Assembly (NCBI RefSeq): GCF_009689005.1
Contig: NZ_AP021879.1
Span: 4,340,001-4,404,000 of the forward strand
Length of the DNA stretch: 64,000 bases
Origin: Desulfosarcina ovata subsp. ovata
Lineage (GTDB): Bacteria; Desulfobacterota; Desulfobacteria; Desulfobacterales; Desulfosarcinaceae
Direction of reading: 5' to 3'
Positions 8,972-17,314 of this stretch are shown here, one piece after another (within the stretch, counting starts at the first letter, position 1; the number at the start of each line of letters is the position of its first letter). The position numbers and the translations under genes are program-made. The notes beneath the pieces are model-generated. The model saw only the letters and a list, made by a program, of their open reading frames with translations. It did no database searches and had not been told where the DNA came from.

Positions 8972-10954
8972 ATGGCCACCATCGATCCTGCAGCTGATTT
9001 GCCCAGTCATCCGGCCCTGGCCACCGTCACCGCCCGAATTGTTATGGTGGTGGCGGTCTGCCTGAGCCTTTATCAATTGTACACCGCCGGGATTGCCGCC
9101 CTCACCGCCCTGGTCCAACGCTCCATTCATCTGGGGGCCATCCTGACCCTTACCTTTCTGCTCAGGCCTCCATTCTCGACCGCCCGCAAGGACCGCCTGA
9201 ACCTGTGGGTGGTGGTGGATGGGGTGCTGGTGGCGGCGGCGATTTTCTGCACGGTCTATATCTGCGTCAATCTGACCGCCATTTTCGAGCGCCAGGGGGA
9301 CTGGCTGCCCATGGACCGGCTGGTGAGCATTCTCGGAACGCTGCTGGTGCTGGAAGCCTGCCGCCGGGTGATCGGGGTTTTTATGTCCGTCATCTGCGTG
9401 GTGGCCATGCTGTATGCCTACTTCGGACCGTACATGCCCGATCTGATCATCCACAAGGGCTACTCCGTCGAGCGCATCGCCACGACCCTGTGGCTGACCA
9501 CCGAGGGAATTTTCGGTCTGCCCATCGGGGTGGCCGCTACCTTCGTGTTTGTTTTCGTACTCTTCGGCGCCTTTCTGGAGACCACCGGCGGGGGAAGTTT
9601 TTTCATCGAGATGGCCTACGCCCTGACCGGCCACTTTTCCGGCGGCCCGGCCAAAACATCCGTGGTGGCTTCCGGTTTCATGGGCTCGGTATCCGGCTCT
9701 GCCGTGGGCAATGTGGTGGCCACCGGCTCCTTTACCATCCCCATGATGAAGAAGGTCGGCTACCGTCCCCATGTGGCCGGCGCCATCGAGGCGGCAGCCT
9801 CCACCGGTGGCCAGTTGATGCCGCCGATCATGGGAGCCGGTGCTTTCCTCATGGCCGAATTCACCAATATCAGCTACCTGACCATCATCAAGGTGGCCCT
9901 GGTGCCGGCGATCATGTACTACGCCACGCTGCTCTTTTTTGTCCACTACGAGGCCAAGAAGTACGGCCTGGAAGGACAGCCCAGGGAGGAACTGCCCCGG
10001 GTGGGTCAGGTGTTCAAAAGTGGCCTGCATTTCGTCATCCCGGTGGTGATCCTCATCTATGTGCTGGTCAACAACTACTCCCCCATGATGGCCGGTTTCG
10101 TGGCCGTGATCAGCACGGTAGCCGCCAGCCTGCTGGCCAATGCCGTGCGCTGGCAGATAGCGTCGGCAACGGATCCTTCGTGCCCGTCGCTGGCCGCATT
10201 CGCCGGCGGTGAATTGCAAAGTATTGTTCAGGCGCTGGAAAAGGGGGCCACAAGCGCCATCATGGTTTCGGTGGCCTGTGCGGCCGCCGGCATCATTGTG
10301 GGTATGGTGACGCTGACCGGCATGGGGCTGAAATTTTCCAGCCTGGTGCTGGACCTGAGTTACGGCATCGAGGTGCTGGCGATTCTTTTGATCGGCCTCG
10401 CCTCCTTGGTGCTGGGCATGGGATTGCCCGTCACCGCCAGTTACATCGTTCTGGCCACCCTGGCCGGCCCGGCCTTGCTGGACATGGGCGTGCCGCTGAT
10501 GGTCAGCCACATGATCGTGTTCTGGTATTCCCAGGACGCCAATGTGACACCGCCGGTGAGCCTGGCCAGTTTCGCCGGGGCCGGTGTGGCCGGCGCCAAC
10601 CCCATGAGTACAGCCTTCACCTCATGGAAGCTGGCCAAGGGCCTCTATATCATTCCCATCATCATGGCCTACCGCCCCCTGCTGGGCATGGGTGAGCATT
10701 ATGAACTGCTGCACTGGCCGGTGGTGTGGTCCATGGTGGCCACCATGCTGGGACTCATCGCCTTTGCCTCGGCCCTCGAGCGCTTCTTCATCCGCCGGGC
10801 TACCTGGCCGGAAACCCTGCTTTTCTGGCTGGCTGCCGCCGGTTTTCTCTGGCCCACCTACTGGGCCGACGGTCTGGGTCTGGCCGCGTTTGTCCTGGTG
10901 GTGCTGCTGCAGAAGGGACGGCGCGGAGAGACCGCCACCGGACAACAAATTTGA
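8972..10954 (+). CDS. TRAP transporter fused 4TM/12TM permease
   Basis: A 660-aa polytopic membrane protein. The N-terminal about 170 residues form the small DctQ-like four-helix part. The rest is the DctM-like large subunit with conserved stretches FGAFLETTGGGSFFIEMAYAL, GSVSGSAVGNVVATGSFTIP, EAAASTGGQLMPPIMGAGAF and GLASLVLGMGLPVTASYIVL. QM fusion is the norm for TAXI-type TRAP systems. It works as a Na+-coupled secondary importer with the receptor encoded at 7410. It is followed 22 nt later by an iron-sulfur protein gene in the same operon. The C-terminal tail (about 560-655) has extra TM segments often seen in these fused permeases. Confidence 0.92.
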   Translation: MATIDPAADLPSHPALATVTARIVMVVAVCLSLYQLYTAGIAALTALVQRSIHLGAILTLTFLLRPPFSTARKDRLNLWVVVDGVLVAAAIFCTVYICVNLTAIFERQGDWLPMDRLVSILGTLLVLEACRRVIGVFMSVICVVAMLYAYFGPYMPDLIIHKGYSVERIATTLWLTTEGIFGLPIGVAATFVFVFVLFGAFLETTGGGSFFIEMAYALTGHFSGGPAKTSVVASGFMGSVSGSAVGNVVATGSFTIPMMKKVGYRPHVAGAIEAAASTGGQLMPPIMGAGAFLMAEFTNISYLTIIKVALVPAIMYYATLLFFVHYEAKKYGLEGQPREELPRVGQVFKSGLHFVIPVVILIYVLVNNYSPMMAGFVAVISTVAASLLANAVRWQIASATDPSCPSLAAFAGGELQSIVQALEKGATSAIMVSVACAAAGIIVGMVTLTGMGLKFSSLVLDLSYGIEVLAILLIGLASLVLGMGLPVTASYIVLATLAGPALLDMGVPLMVSHMIVFWYSQDANVTPPVSLASFAGAGVAGANPMSTAFTSWKLAKGLYIIPIIMAYRPLLGMGEHYELLHWPVVWSMVATMLGLIAFASALERFFIRRATWPETLLFWLAAAGFLWPTYWADGLGLAAFVLVVLLQKGRRGETATGQQI

Positions 10955-10976
10955 TTTTTCCACCAAGGAGCGCCCC

Positions 10977-12035
10977 ATGAGTGGCATCTACAAGCAACTG
11001 GCCATCTTTCTGGACCACCTGCCGGCCGGCTATCCCGCCACCGAAAGCGGTGTCGAACTGAGAATTCTCAAACGGCTATTTTCTCCCGAGGAAGCCGAAG
11101 CCGCCATGACCCTGACCATGATTCCGGAACCGGTGGCGGGAGTGGCGGCGCGCAACGGACGGGATGCAACCGAGTTGGAAAAGCAGTTTGCCGAAATGGC
11201 GGACAAGGGCCTGGTCTTCCGGATTTCCAAGCGGGGCAAAATCCTTTACAGTGCGGCCCAGTTTGTCATCGGGATCTGGGAGTACCACCTCAACAGCCTG
11301 GACGAGGGACTGGTCGCGGATGTCAACGAATACATGCCTGCACTTTTGAAACAGGGCTGGCTGGATGTCAAAACCAAACAACTGCGTGTGGTGCCGGTTT
11401 CCAAAAGCCTTGCCGCCGGCATGGCGGTCACGCCCTATGAAGCCGCCGAAGCGATCCTCAATGCCCAATCCAAAATTGTGGTTTCCGACTGCATCTGCCG
11501 CAAGGAACAGAAACTGATCGGCAAGGGGTGCGACAAACCCATGGAGACCTGCTTCTCCTTTGGTGCCGCGGCCTTTTACTATGAACGGAACGGTCTGGGG
11601 CGTTCCATCGACAAGGCCGAAGCCCTGGAGATTCTCAAGTCCGGCGTGGAGGCCGGTCTGGTGCTTCAGCCGGGCAACCAGCAGAAAACCAGCAATATCT
11701 GCATGTGCTGCGGCTGCTGTTGCGGCATTCTCAAGAACCTCAAAACCCTGGACCGTCCGGCCATGGCCGTGCACTCGAACTATTTCGCCCGGGTGGACGA
11801 TACGGCATGCACCGGCTGCGAAGCCTGTGTGGAGCGGTGCCAGATGGATGCCATCACCATGGACGACATCGCCCGGGTCGATCTGCAGCGTTGCATCGGA
11901 TGCGGGCTGTGTGTTACCGATTGCCCTTCCGGGGCCATGCAGATCGTGGAGAAAAATGCCGACGACCGTTACGTCCCGCCCAAAAATATGCTCGCAACTT
12001 ACATGAAGATCGCCCAGGAGCGGGGCCTGCGCTGA
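10977..12035 (+). CDS. Winged-helix-like polyferredoxin with extra Cys-rich motifs
   Basis: A 352-aa protein starting at ATG 10977 behind AAGGAG (10965-10970). Residues about 20-100 resemble a small helical/winged-helix domain. A middle region carries DCICRKEQ (171-178), a further C185 and C192, then the dense motif CMCCGCCCG (242-250). The C-terminus has two classical 4Fe-4S motifs, CTGCEACVERC (278-288) and CIGCGLCVTDCP (306-317). The layout matches the family annotated as 4Fe-4S binding proteins with an N-terminal HTH-like part. It could transfer electrons to the flavoenzyme downstream or sense redox state. Its place between the importer and an Old Yellow Enzyme homologue favours a role in reducing the imported compound (inference). 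Confidence 0.75.
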   Translation: MSGIYKQLAIFLDHLPAGYPATESGVELRILKRLFSPEEAEAAMTLTMIPEPVAGVAARNGRDATELEKQFAEMADKGLVFRISKRGKILYSAAQFVIGIWEYHLNSLDEGLVADVNEYMPALLKQGWLDVKTKQLRVVPVSKSLAAGMAVTPYEAAEAILNAQSKIVVSDCICRKEQKLIGKGCDKPMETCFSFGAAAFYYERNGLGRSIDKAEALEILKSGVEAGLVLQPGNQQKTSNICMCCGCCCGILKNLKTLDRPAMAVHSNYFARVDDTACTGCEACVERCQMDAITMDDIARVDLQRCIGCGLCVTDCPSGAMQIVEKNADDRYVPPKNMLATYMKIAQERGLR

Positions 12036-12070
12036 TTTTTTCGGACGGTGAATGGAAAAACCGTCGTGTC

Positions 12071-12145
12071 TCGCTGGCATGGTCCTTTTTCGCTGCCGAA
12101 AACGGAGATGGCCCACGGACCTGTAAGAGCGGGCCATGCCAGCGA
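12071..12145. other. Intergenic inverted repeat within the TRAP operon
   Basis: TCGCTGGCATGG (12071-12082) pairs perfectly with CCATGCCAGCGA (12134-12145), with 51 nt between. An alternative short pairing GGTCC (12081-12085)/GGACC (12117-12121) overlaps it. The 149-bp gap between the ferredoxin and Rieske-like genes has no frame of interest. The hairpin may affect mRNA processing or differential expression. No U-tract follows, so it is not an intrinsic terminator. Confidence 0.5.
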
Positions 12146-12184
12146 CGAGATCCGATATGGAAAATCACCAAGGGAGAAATGACC

Positions 12185-12586
12185 ATGAAATTTCTGAAAC
12201 GACTGTTTGGCATTTGTGAAACTCCGTTGCCGGCCGATCCCTCGGCTTGGTCTCTTAACGGTAAAACAGTTCAGGTCGATTTGTCGCGAATGCCGGAACT
12301 GAACGCCCCCGGCAGCGGCGTGCGCCTGGAAGGCCAGGGTCTGGATCCCCGGCTGCTGGTGGTTCACAGCGACGACGGCCAGTATCATGCCGTGGCCAAC
12401 CGCTGCGCCCACATGGGCCGGCGTATCGATGTTCTCGCCGGCAGCGGCCGCATCCAGTGCTGCAGTGTTTCCAAATCGACCTATACCTATGACGGCCAGC
12501 CCGTGAGCGGCGCGGCCAAATCGCCCCTGACCACTTTTCCGGTAGCACTCGAAAACGACACGCTCACCATCACCTTGAGAAAGTGA
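12185..12586 (+). CDS. Rieske-fold protein with incomplete cluster ligands
   Basis: A 133-aa protein. Start 12185 is preferred over ATG 12179 because AGGGAG ends 8 nt before it. Residues about 15-133 follow the Rieske 2Fe-2S fold: GVRLEGQGLDPRLLVVHSDDG, then NRCAHMGRRID supplies the first Cys-X-His ligand pair. Where the second pair C-x-x-H is expected, the sequence is IQCCSVSKSTYTYDG. A cysteine is present but the histidine is replaced. Standard Rieske ligation is therefore not possible; it may bind another cluster, use a different fourth ligand, or be a scaffold. It sits 10 nt before the Old Yellow Enzyme gene. No membrane anchor or signal peptide. Confidence 0.7.
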   Translation: MKFLKRLFGICETPLPADPSAWSLNGKTVQVDLSRMPELNAPGSGVRLEGQGLDPRLLVVHSDDGQYHAVANRCAHMGRRIDVLAGSGRIQCCSVSKSTYTYDGQPVSGAAKSPLTTFPVALENDTLTITLRK

Positions 12587-12596
12587 ATCCTGTCAT

Positions 12597-13712
12597 ATGC
12601 AAACATCTCCCCTGTTCGAGTCTGCAACCCTTCATACACTGACCCTGCCCAACCGCTTCGTGCGCTCGGCCACCTGGGAAGGCATGGCCACGGAAAAGGG
12701 CGCGGTGACGCCCCGGCTGATCGACACCATGGCCGCCCTTGCCCAAGGCGGCGTGGGCCTGATCATCTCCGGGCATGCCTATGTCTCAGCGGAGGGCCAG
12801 GCCACGCCCTGGCAGCTGGGCATCTATGACGATGCCCTGGTTGACGGCCTGCGCCAGATGACCGATGCGGTGCATGCCGCTGGTGGGAGTATCCTTGCCC
12901 AACTGGCCCATGCCGGTAACTTCGCCCTGGAAAAGGCCATCGCTACCGCCCCCCGAGTGGTTTCCAATTTCGACGGCCTGGCAAAAACGCCGCGCCACGA
13001 GCTGTCCGCGGAGGAGATCGAAGCACTGAAAGGAGCTTTTGTGGCGGCGGCCCGGCGGGCCCTGGCGGCCGGCTTCGACGGCATCGAGTTGCACTGCGCC
13101 CACGGTTATCTGCTCAGCCAGTTTCTCTCCCCCTGGTTCAACCGGCGCACCGACGCCTATGGCGGATCCATCGAGAGCCGTGCGCGCATTCACGTGGAGA
13201 TCATCCGGGCGATCCGTGCGGTCGTGGGTGCGGACTATCCCCTGCTGATCAAAATCAATTGTTCGGATTTCGCGGATGGCGGACTGACCGTGGAAGAGAG
13301 CATCTCGGCAGTCCGGCGGATGGTCCCCGCCGGCCTGGATGCCATTGAGTTGAGCGGCGGTCTGCTTACCGGCGGAACGCTCTCTCCCAGCCGGCCGGGC
13401 ATCACCACCCCGGAGAAGGAGGCTTATTTCCGGCTGTCGGCCCGGGCGTTCAAGGAGGTCCTGGACGTTCCGCTCATTCTGGTAGGCGGCATCCGCTCTC
13501 CCGAAGTGGCCGAGCGCCTGCTGGCTGACGGCAGTGCCGATTTTTTCGCCATGTCCCGCCCGTTGATCCGGGAGCCCGACCTGGTCAACCGCTGGCAGAC
13601 CGGCGACCGCAGTCCGGCCCTTTGTATTTCGGACAACCTGTGTTTCCGGCCGGGCATGATGGGCAAAGGCGTTTACTGCCTGACAAAAGAACGTATGGAA
13701 ACCCAAAGATAA
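12597..13712 (+). CDS. NADH:flavin oxidoreductase, Old Yellow Enzyme family
   Basis: A 371-aa FMN-dependent TIM barrel. Visible family features are LPNRFVRSATWEGMA at the N-terminus, LAQLAHAGN, GFDGIELHCAHGYLLSQFLSPWFNRRTDAYGGS (substrate/FMN region), LIKINCSD, and the phosphate-binding end LVGGIRSPEVAE and DFFAMSRPLIREPDL. The length is that of a single-domain enzyme, without the C-terminal 4Fe-4S/FAD half of 2,4-dienoyl-CoA reductase. A remnant CISDNLC echoes the Fe-S site start. Such enzymes reduce activated C=C bonds. As the last gene of the TRAP operon, preceded by two Fe-S-type proteins, it probably reduces the imported enoate-like substrate (inference). Confidence 0.85.
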   Translation: MQTSPLFESATLHTLTLPNRFVRSATWEGMATEKGAVTPRLIDTMAALAQGGVGLIISGHAYVSAEGQATPWQLGIYDDALVDGLRQMTDAVHAAGGSILAQLAHAGNFALEKAIATAPRVVSNFDGLAKTPRHELSAEEIEALKGAFVAAARRALAAGFDGIELHCAHGYLLSQFLSPWFNRRTDAYGGSIESRARIHVEIIRAIRAVVGADYPLLIKINCSDFADGGLTVEESISAVRRMVPAGLDAIELSGGLLTGGTLSPSRPGITTPEKEAYFRLSARAFKEVLDVPLILVGGIRSPEVAERLLADGSADFFAMSRPLIREPDLVNRWQTGDRSPALCISDNLCFRPGMMGKGVYCLTKERMETQR

Positions 13713-13748
13713 AGTGGCGTGACGACCAGCCTTCCGGCGCTTTTCTTT

Positions 13749-15602
13749 TCACCCCGCATTTCCAAGCGCCCGGGTCTGTTTGCGCCATCGGCTAAGCAGG
13801 AGCACCCCCATCAGGATAAAAAATCCGGAGAAAAAATACGGCACATAATTGAATTTCGCACCGCCCGGGATCAGCACCGCTTGCTTGGGTTTTTCGGGAT
13901 TGTAGTAGACGGGAACCCTTTTTCCGACCGGATATCGGGCAACGACCTGTTTGGCATTGCCCGTTGAGGAAAACGAAAGTTTACCGGATTTATAGGTCTT
14001 ACCGTCAATGAGATATTGATAAGTGACGTTTGGGTATTCCTTCACCGTCTTCTTTTTGTTGGTGCCCTCTCCGCTGGTGCTGGTCCGCTTTTTTATTTCC
14101 GACTGGATAATACTGCCGCTTACTGTCGGCCAGGATTTGCTGGCCAGGCTGGTTTGATAGGCACTGTAGCTGAACACGGCGATAACGATGCCAATGGCGG
14201 GAAAAAGGACGCCGCCGACCATCTTTTCCACGGATGGGGACATAAAGCCCCCCACGATAAAAAACAGACCGATCCCCAGGGTGATCAATCCGCCCATACC
14301 GACGCCGGAAAGCAGGAACGGCAAGGCGATCACCGCCAGCAGAATGCCAGCAATTCGCTTCAGCCAGCGTTTGGCCGTTTTGATTTTGGGCGCCATGGAG
14401 GTATCGGCCTTGTTGGCGAATTCTCTGAAAAGCGCCTTGGTCTCTTCTTCCGAATAGCGCTTCCGGCCGCCCTGGGGCGGCGGAGGTGTCGGCGGTACAC
14501 CGGACGTCCCGGATTCCATGGCGGCATTGGCCGCGGCCACGGAGGTTGCCGCAAGCGCTGATTTTTGCGTCCATATGTGGGTGTTGAGATTCAACTGATC
14601 CACGATATCGACGACCAGTTTCAAATCGTCGTAATACTCCTGGATGTGGGAGATGTCGAGCAGGCTCTCTCTGATTCTGGGTTCGAACAGCTCTCTATTG
14701 AAGGCAATGGCCACATAGAATTTGGAATCCGAAAAGGAGAGCCGCATCTTTTTTTGGGCGCGGTTCTGGAAATCGACCAGCCGGCGCATCAGGCTGGTGG
14801 AAAGAATGTAGCGCGCCGCCACCTGATCCTGGCCGTAAACCACGAACAGCTTTTCGAAATCCGGGTCTTCCAGTTTGATCAGTTGGCCGTTCTGCACATT
14901 GAGGCTCTGGAGGGCCTGGCCAATATCGCCGAACAGCCGCTGAGCCGTATCCGGCAGGACGATGGTCGTCCCTTTGAAGGATTTGTTGAAATCGGCAACG
15001 AAGAGAAGTCCGTCGAAAATGGGGGTGATCTGTTTTTTCGTTCGATTCGTGCTGCTGGAACTCGAACTTTTCCGGATGATGTCGACCCGCTTGGCATGCA
15101 CCTCCGAGAATTGGATGGCCGTCTCCCCCAAGGTGCCGCTCACCAGATCGTCCCCGCTGTATTCGCCGGGTTTGTCGGCAAACAAATGGCTGGCCATAAA
15201 GGCTTCCCTGGGCACCATACCGGCTTTGTCGTACCGCAGGCGCTGATCGACAAAGGCCACGATCCTGGGGATGATCCTGTCTTTGAAGCCCGTGTGGTAG
15301 TCCCGGTAGTACTTGATGTGCCAGAAAAAAAACGTAAAGAGGGCCGATAAAATGATAAACGTCAACCAGACCATGAGATAAAGATTGAGGCCGAACAGAC
15401 CATGAACGAATAAAAACGCCAGATTGAGCGCCACGAAGATGACGATCGCCTGCACCAATTTCTTTTTTACGGTGAGCCGTTGCGCCTCCAGCGTTTCCAG
15501 GTCCGGCAACAGATCGGATTGGTAGAAGGATTCCAGTGATTGCATGTCTGCACCTTGCCATGATTTGGGATTGTTCAAATCGTAAGGGGTAGATTCTCTC
15601 AT
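13749..15602 (-). CDS. DUF3137 membrane protein with C-terminal DUF3592 domain
   Basis: 617 aa. The N-terminal half matches DUF3137: two TM helices (about 48-95), then a cytosolic domain with GFKDRIIPRIVAF, LFVADFNKSFKGTTIVLPD and the SDSKFYVAIAFNRELFEP segment. A proline-rich linker (VPPTPPPPQGG) follows, then two to three TM helices, and a C-terminal DUF3592-like extracytoplasmic domain (YPNVTYQYLIDGKTYKS ... YPVGKRVPVYYNPEKP) closed by a last TM helix. DUF3137 proteins commonly follow lemA, as here: the start ATG overlaps the lemA stop (ATGA). The DUF3592 part is paralogous to the separate protein encoded at 20044-20595. Function unknown; envelope-associated. Confidence 0.8.
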   Translation of the reverse strand: MRESTPYDLNNPKSWQGADMQSLESFYQSDLLPDLETLEAQRLTVKKKLVQAIVIFVALNLAFLFVHGLFGLNLYLMVWLTFIILSALFTFFFWHIKYYRDYHTGFKDRIIPRIVAFVDQRLRYDKAGMVPREAFMASHLFADKPGEYSGDDLVSGTLGETAIQFSEVHAKRVDIIRKSSSSSSTNRTKKQITPIFDGLLFVADFNKSFKGTTIVLPDTAQRLFGDIGQALQSLNVQNGQLIKLEDPDFEKLFVVYGQDQVAARYILSTSLMRRLVDFQNRAQKKMRLSFSDSKFYVAIAFNRELFEPRIRESLLDISHIQEYYDDLKLVVDIVDQLNLNTHIWTQKSALAATSVAAANAAMESGTSGVPPTPPPPQGGRKRYSEEETKALFREFANKADTSMAPKIKTAKRWLKRIAGILLAVIALPFLLSGVGMGGLITLGIGLFFIVGGFMSPSVEKMVGGVLFPAIGIVIAVFSYSAYQTSLASKSWPTVSGSIIQSEIKKRTSTSGEGTNKKKTVKEYPNVTYQYLIDGKTYKSGKLSFSSTGNAKQVVARYPVGKRVPVYYNPEKPKQAVLIPGGAKFNYVPYFFSGFFILMGVLLLSRWRKQTRALGNAG

Positions 15603-16156
15603 ACATCCAGAAGCTGCCCTACATCCACATTCTTTCGTTCCTGGGTATCGATTTCGAAAAATACCTTCTGCTGATATCGCATCAAGCTGGCGACAATATT
15701 GCTGGGAAACATTTCCAGGGCGTTGTTGTAATCCTTGACCGAGGCGTTGTAGGCTCTGCGCGCCGCCGAAATCTGTTCTTCCACTTCGTTTAAGGAGGCC
15801 TGCAGGTTGATGAAATTCTCGCTGGCCTTCAGATCCGGATAGTTTTCCGCTGCAACCATGATTTTCCCGATGGCGCTGGATACTTCCCGGTCCATGGCCA
15901 CGGTGTCCGCTTCGCTCATCTGGCCGGACATGACCTTGGCGCGCATCTCGGTCACCCGGGTAAGCACGTCGACTTCGTGCTGCATGTAGCGCTTCACCAT
16001 CTTGCTCAGGTTCGGGATCAGGTCGAAACGCTTTTTCAGCAATACGTCGATGCTGGAAAAGGCAGTGGCCACCTGGTTTTTCTTGCCCACCAGGTTGTTG
16101 TAAAGCAGGATCAGAAGAAGAACGATGACACCGGCGATGACGATGGCGACGATCAC
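15599..16156 (-). CDS. lemA: LemA family protein
   Basis: About 185 aa, starting at GTG 16156, 5 nt after GGGAGG. A longer frame exists but gives an implausible N-terminus. One N-terminal TM helix (VAIVIAGVIVLLLILLYNNLV) is followed by the LemA helical domain: FDLIPNLSKMVKRYMQHE, RAKVMSGQMSEADTVAMDREVSSAIGKIMVAAENYPDLKASENFINLQ, and the C-terminal YNASVKDYNNALEMFPSNIVAS. LemA proteins are membrane-anchored coiled coils of unclear function. The pairing with DUF3137 is common and suggests a membrane complex. It belongs to the long minus-strand envelope cluster. Confidence 0.93.
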   Translation of the reverse strand: MIVAIVIAGVIVLLLILLYNNLVGKKNQVATAFSSIDVLLKKRFDLIPNLSKMVKRYMQHEVDVLTRVTEMRAKVMSGQMSEADTVAMDREVSSAIGKIMVAAENYPDLKASENFINLQASLNEVEEQISAARRAYNASVKDYNNALEMFPSNIVASLMRYQQKVFFEIDTQERKNVDVGQLLDV

Positions 16157-16166
16157 GATGACCTCC

Positions 16167-16772
16167 CTATTTAAAAAGATTCTTGAAGAGGCCGCGCACG
16201 CCTTTGCGGACCTCTTGGGAAGTACTGTCCTTGACTTCATCCCGGGCAGCCTGCCCCACGTCCTTGGCGTCTTCGCTGATGGCTTCCCCGACGGCCGAGG
16301 GCTCGGAAGACGTCTGGGCGACAGGCTGCGGGGCCGACGCCGCCGTTGACGATCCGCTGCAGTTGCCGATCCGGCGCCCTGTGATGTGGTTGGTGAGTTT
16401 CATATTGGCGCTGCTGATCACCATGACCATGCTGCCCTCCATGGTGTCCCCATGATAGGTCACCTCGCCGGTGCCCTCCATCTGGCCGCCCTGGCCGCTA
16501 CAGACAATCTCCCAGGAGGTGGTGTCCCCATTGGTGACAACATTCGATATCTGGCATTCCTGGGAGGCACCCTGACTCATGGGAACCAGATCGTCCGCGG
16601 TGATGCACTGGGTATGGGTTTCGGAAGGAACCTGCATGTTGCCAGCCCCCTCCATTTTGGTTTCGGTGGTGAATTCCCAGAGGCCGGGATTGATGTTGGG
16701 ACCGGCCCAGGCATGGCCAGCCATCGGCAAAAGGACAATCATCAGTACAATAAGTCGTTTGCAGTTTTTCAT
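16167..16772 (-). CDS. Exported DUF3617 protein
   Basis: 201 aa from ATG 16772, preceded by GAAGGAGG. A Sec signal peptide (residues 1-23, ending AWAGPNI) leads into a DUF3617-type domain: NPGLWEFTTETKMEGAG, THTQCITADDLVP, SQECQISNVVTNGDTTSWEIVCSG, and GTGEVTYHGDTMEGSMVM. Three or four Cys probably form disulfides. A Ser/Ala/Pro linker follows, then a basic C-terminal tail (EVRKGVRGLFKNLFK). DUF3617 proteins are periplasmic with unknown role. The gap to lemA is 10 nt, so the two are co-transcribed. Confidence 0.82.
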   Translation of the reverse strand: MKNCKRLIVLMIVLLPMAGHAWAGPNINPGLWEFTTETKMEGAGNMQVPSETHTQCITADDLVPMSQGASQECQISNVVTNGDTTSWEIVCSGQGGQMEGTGEVTYHGDTMEGSMVMVISSANMKLTNHITGRRIGNCSGSSTAASAPQPVAQTSSEPSAVGEAISEDAKDVGQAARDEVKDSTSQEVRKGVRGLFKNLFK

Positions 16773-16963
16773 AGAAGCCTCCTTCAACGGAAAATAGTAA
16801 CGATTCACAGAAAATTTCTCATAATACTTCTTTTGCATGGGTCAAAAGTCTTCATCGATCGCTTTCGGAAATTTGCCAGTTCACCGCATAAGCCGCGTTC
16901 CTGTTGCCGCCGGCCGGCGGTTTCAGGGGGTTGTCGTTTTTGCGTGCGGCGGGAAACGGTTCT

Positions 16964-17287
16964 TTATTTGCAGACATCCAACCTGCACATCTTCTTGATG
17001 TCGCCTTTGTGAATCCGCTCGCAAAGCTTGCAGTCCCTGTTTTTCATAGCCAGTTGGTAGTAGCACCAGCCATGCACCCCGTCGGCCTTGGGCCAGTATT
17101 TGAGGATGTTTTCGCACAGCTCGGGCTGGTTGAGCTGCTCCACGGCTTCCTGGTAGCACCAGGGGCCGCGCGGAAGATCTTTGCAGGCTTTGAAGATTTC
17201 ATCCTGGTCATCCTGGGCGATTGCTGCAGCGCCTGTCATCACAAGCCAAAAAAACAACATTCCGGATACAAAAACTCGTTTGTTCAT
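16964..17287 (-). CDS. Small exported cysteine-rich protein
   Basis: 107 aa with a Sec signal peptide (1-24, AAAIAQ) and eight cysteines in the 83-residue mature part, at regular spacing (KAC, WCYQEA, LCENI, WCYYQLA, DCKLCERI, MCRLDVC). The repeated pattern of W/LCYxxLA followed by Cys suggests two or three short helical hairpins held by disulfides. No family name is assigned. Located between the HExxH protein gene and the DUF3617 gene, in the same direction. Confidence 0.65.
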   Translation of the reverse strand: MNKRVFVSGMLFFWLVMTGAAAIAQDDQDEIFKACKDLPRGPWCYQEAVEQLNQPELCENILKYWPKADGVHGWCYYQLAMKNRDCKLCERIHKGDIKKMCRLDVCK

Positions 17288-17314
17288 TGCAGCTCTCCCT
17301 GCTTACAGTTTCGG

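Noticed and set aside
8873-10510. 545-codon minus frame
   Set aside because: Shadow of the TRAP permease gene; His/Gln/Gly-rich as expected for the reverse of hydrophobic GC-rich codons.
10692-11000. Upstream extension of the polyferredoxin frame into the permease gene
   Set aside because: The AAGGAG at 10965-10970 and ATG 10977 give the natural start; the extension is out of frame with the permease and lacks family similarity.
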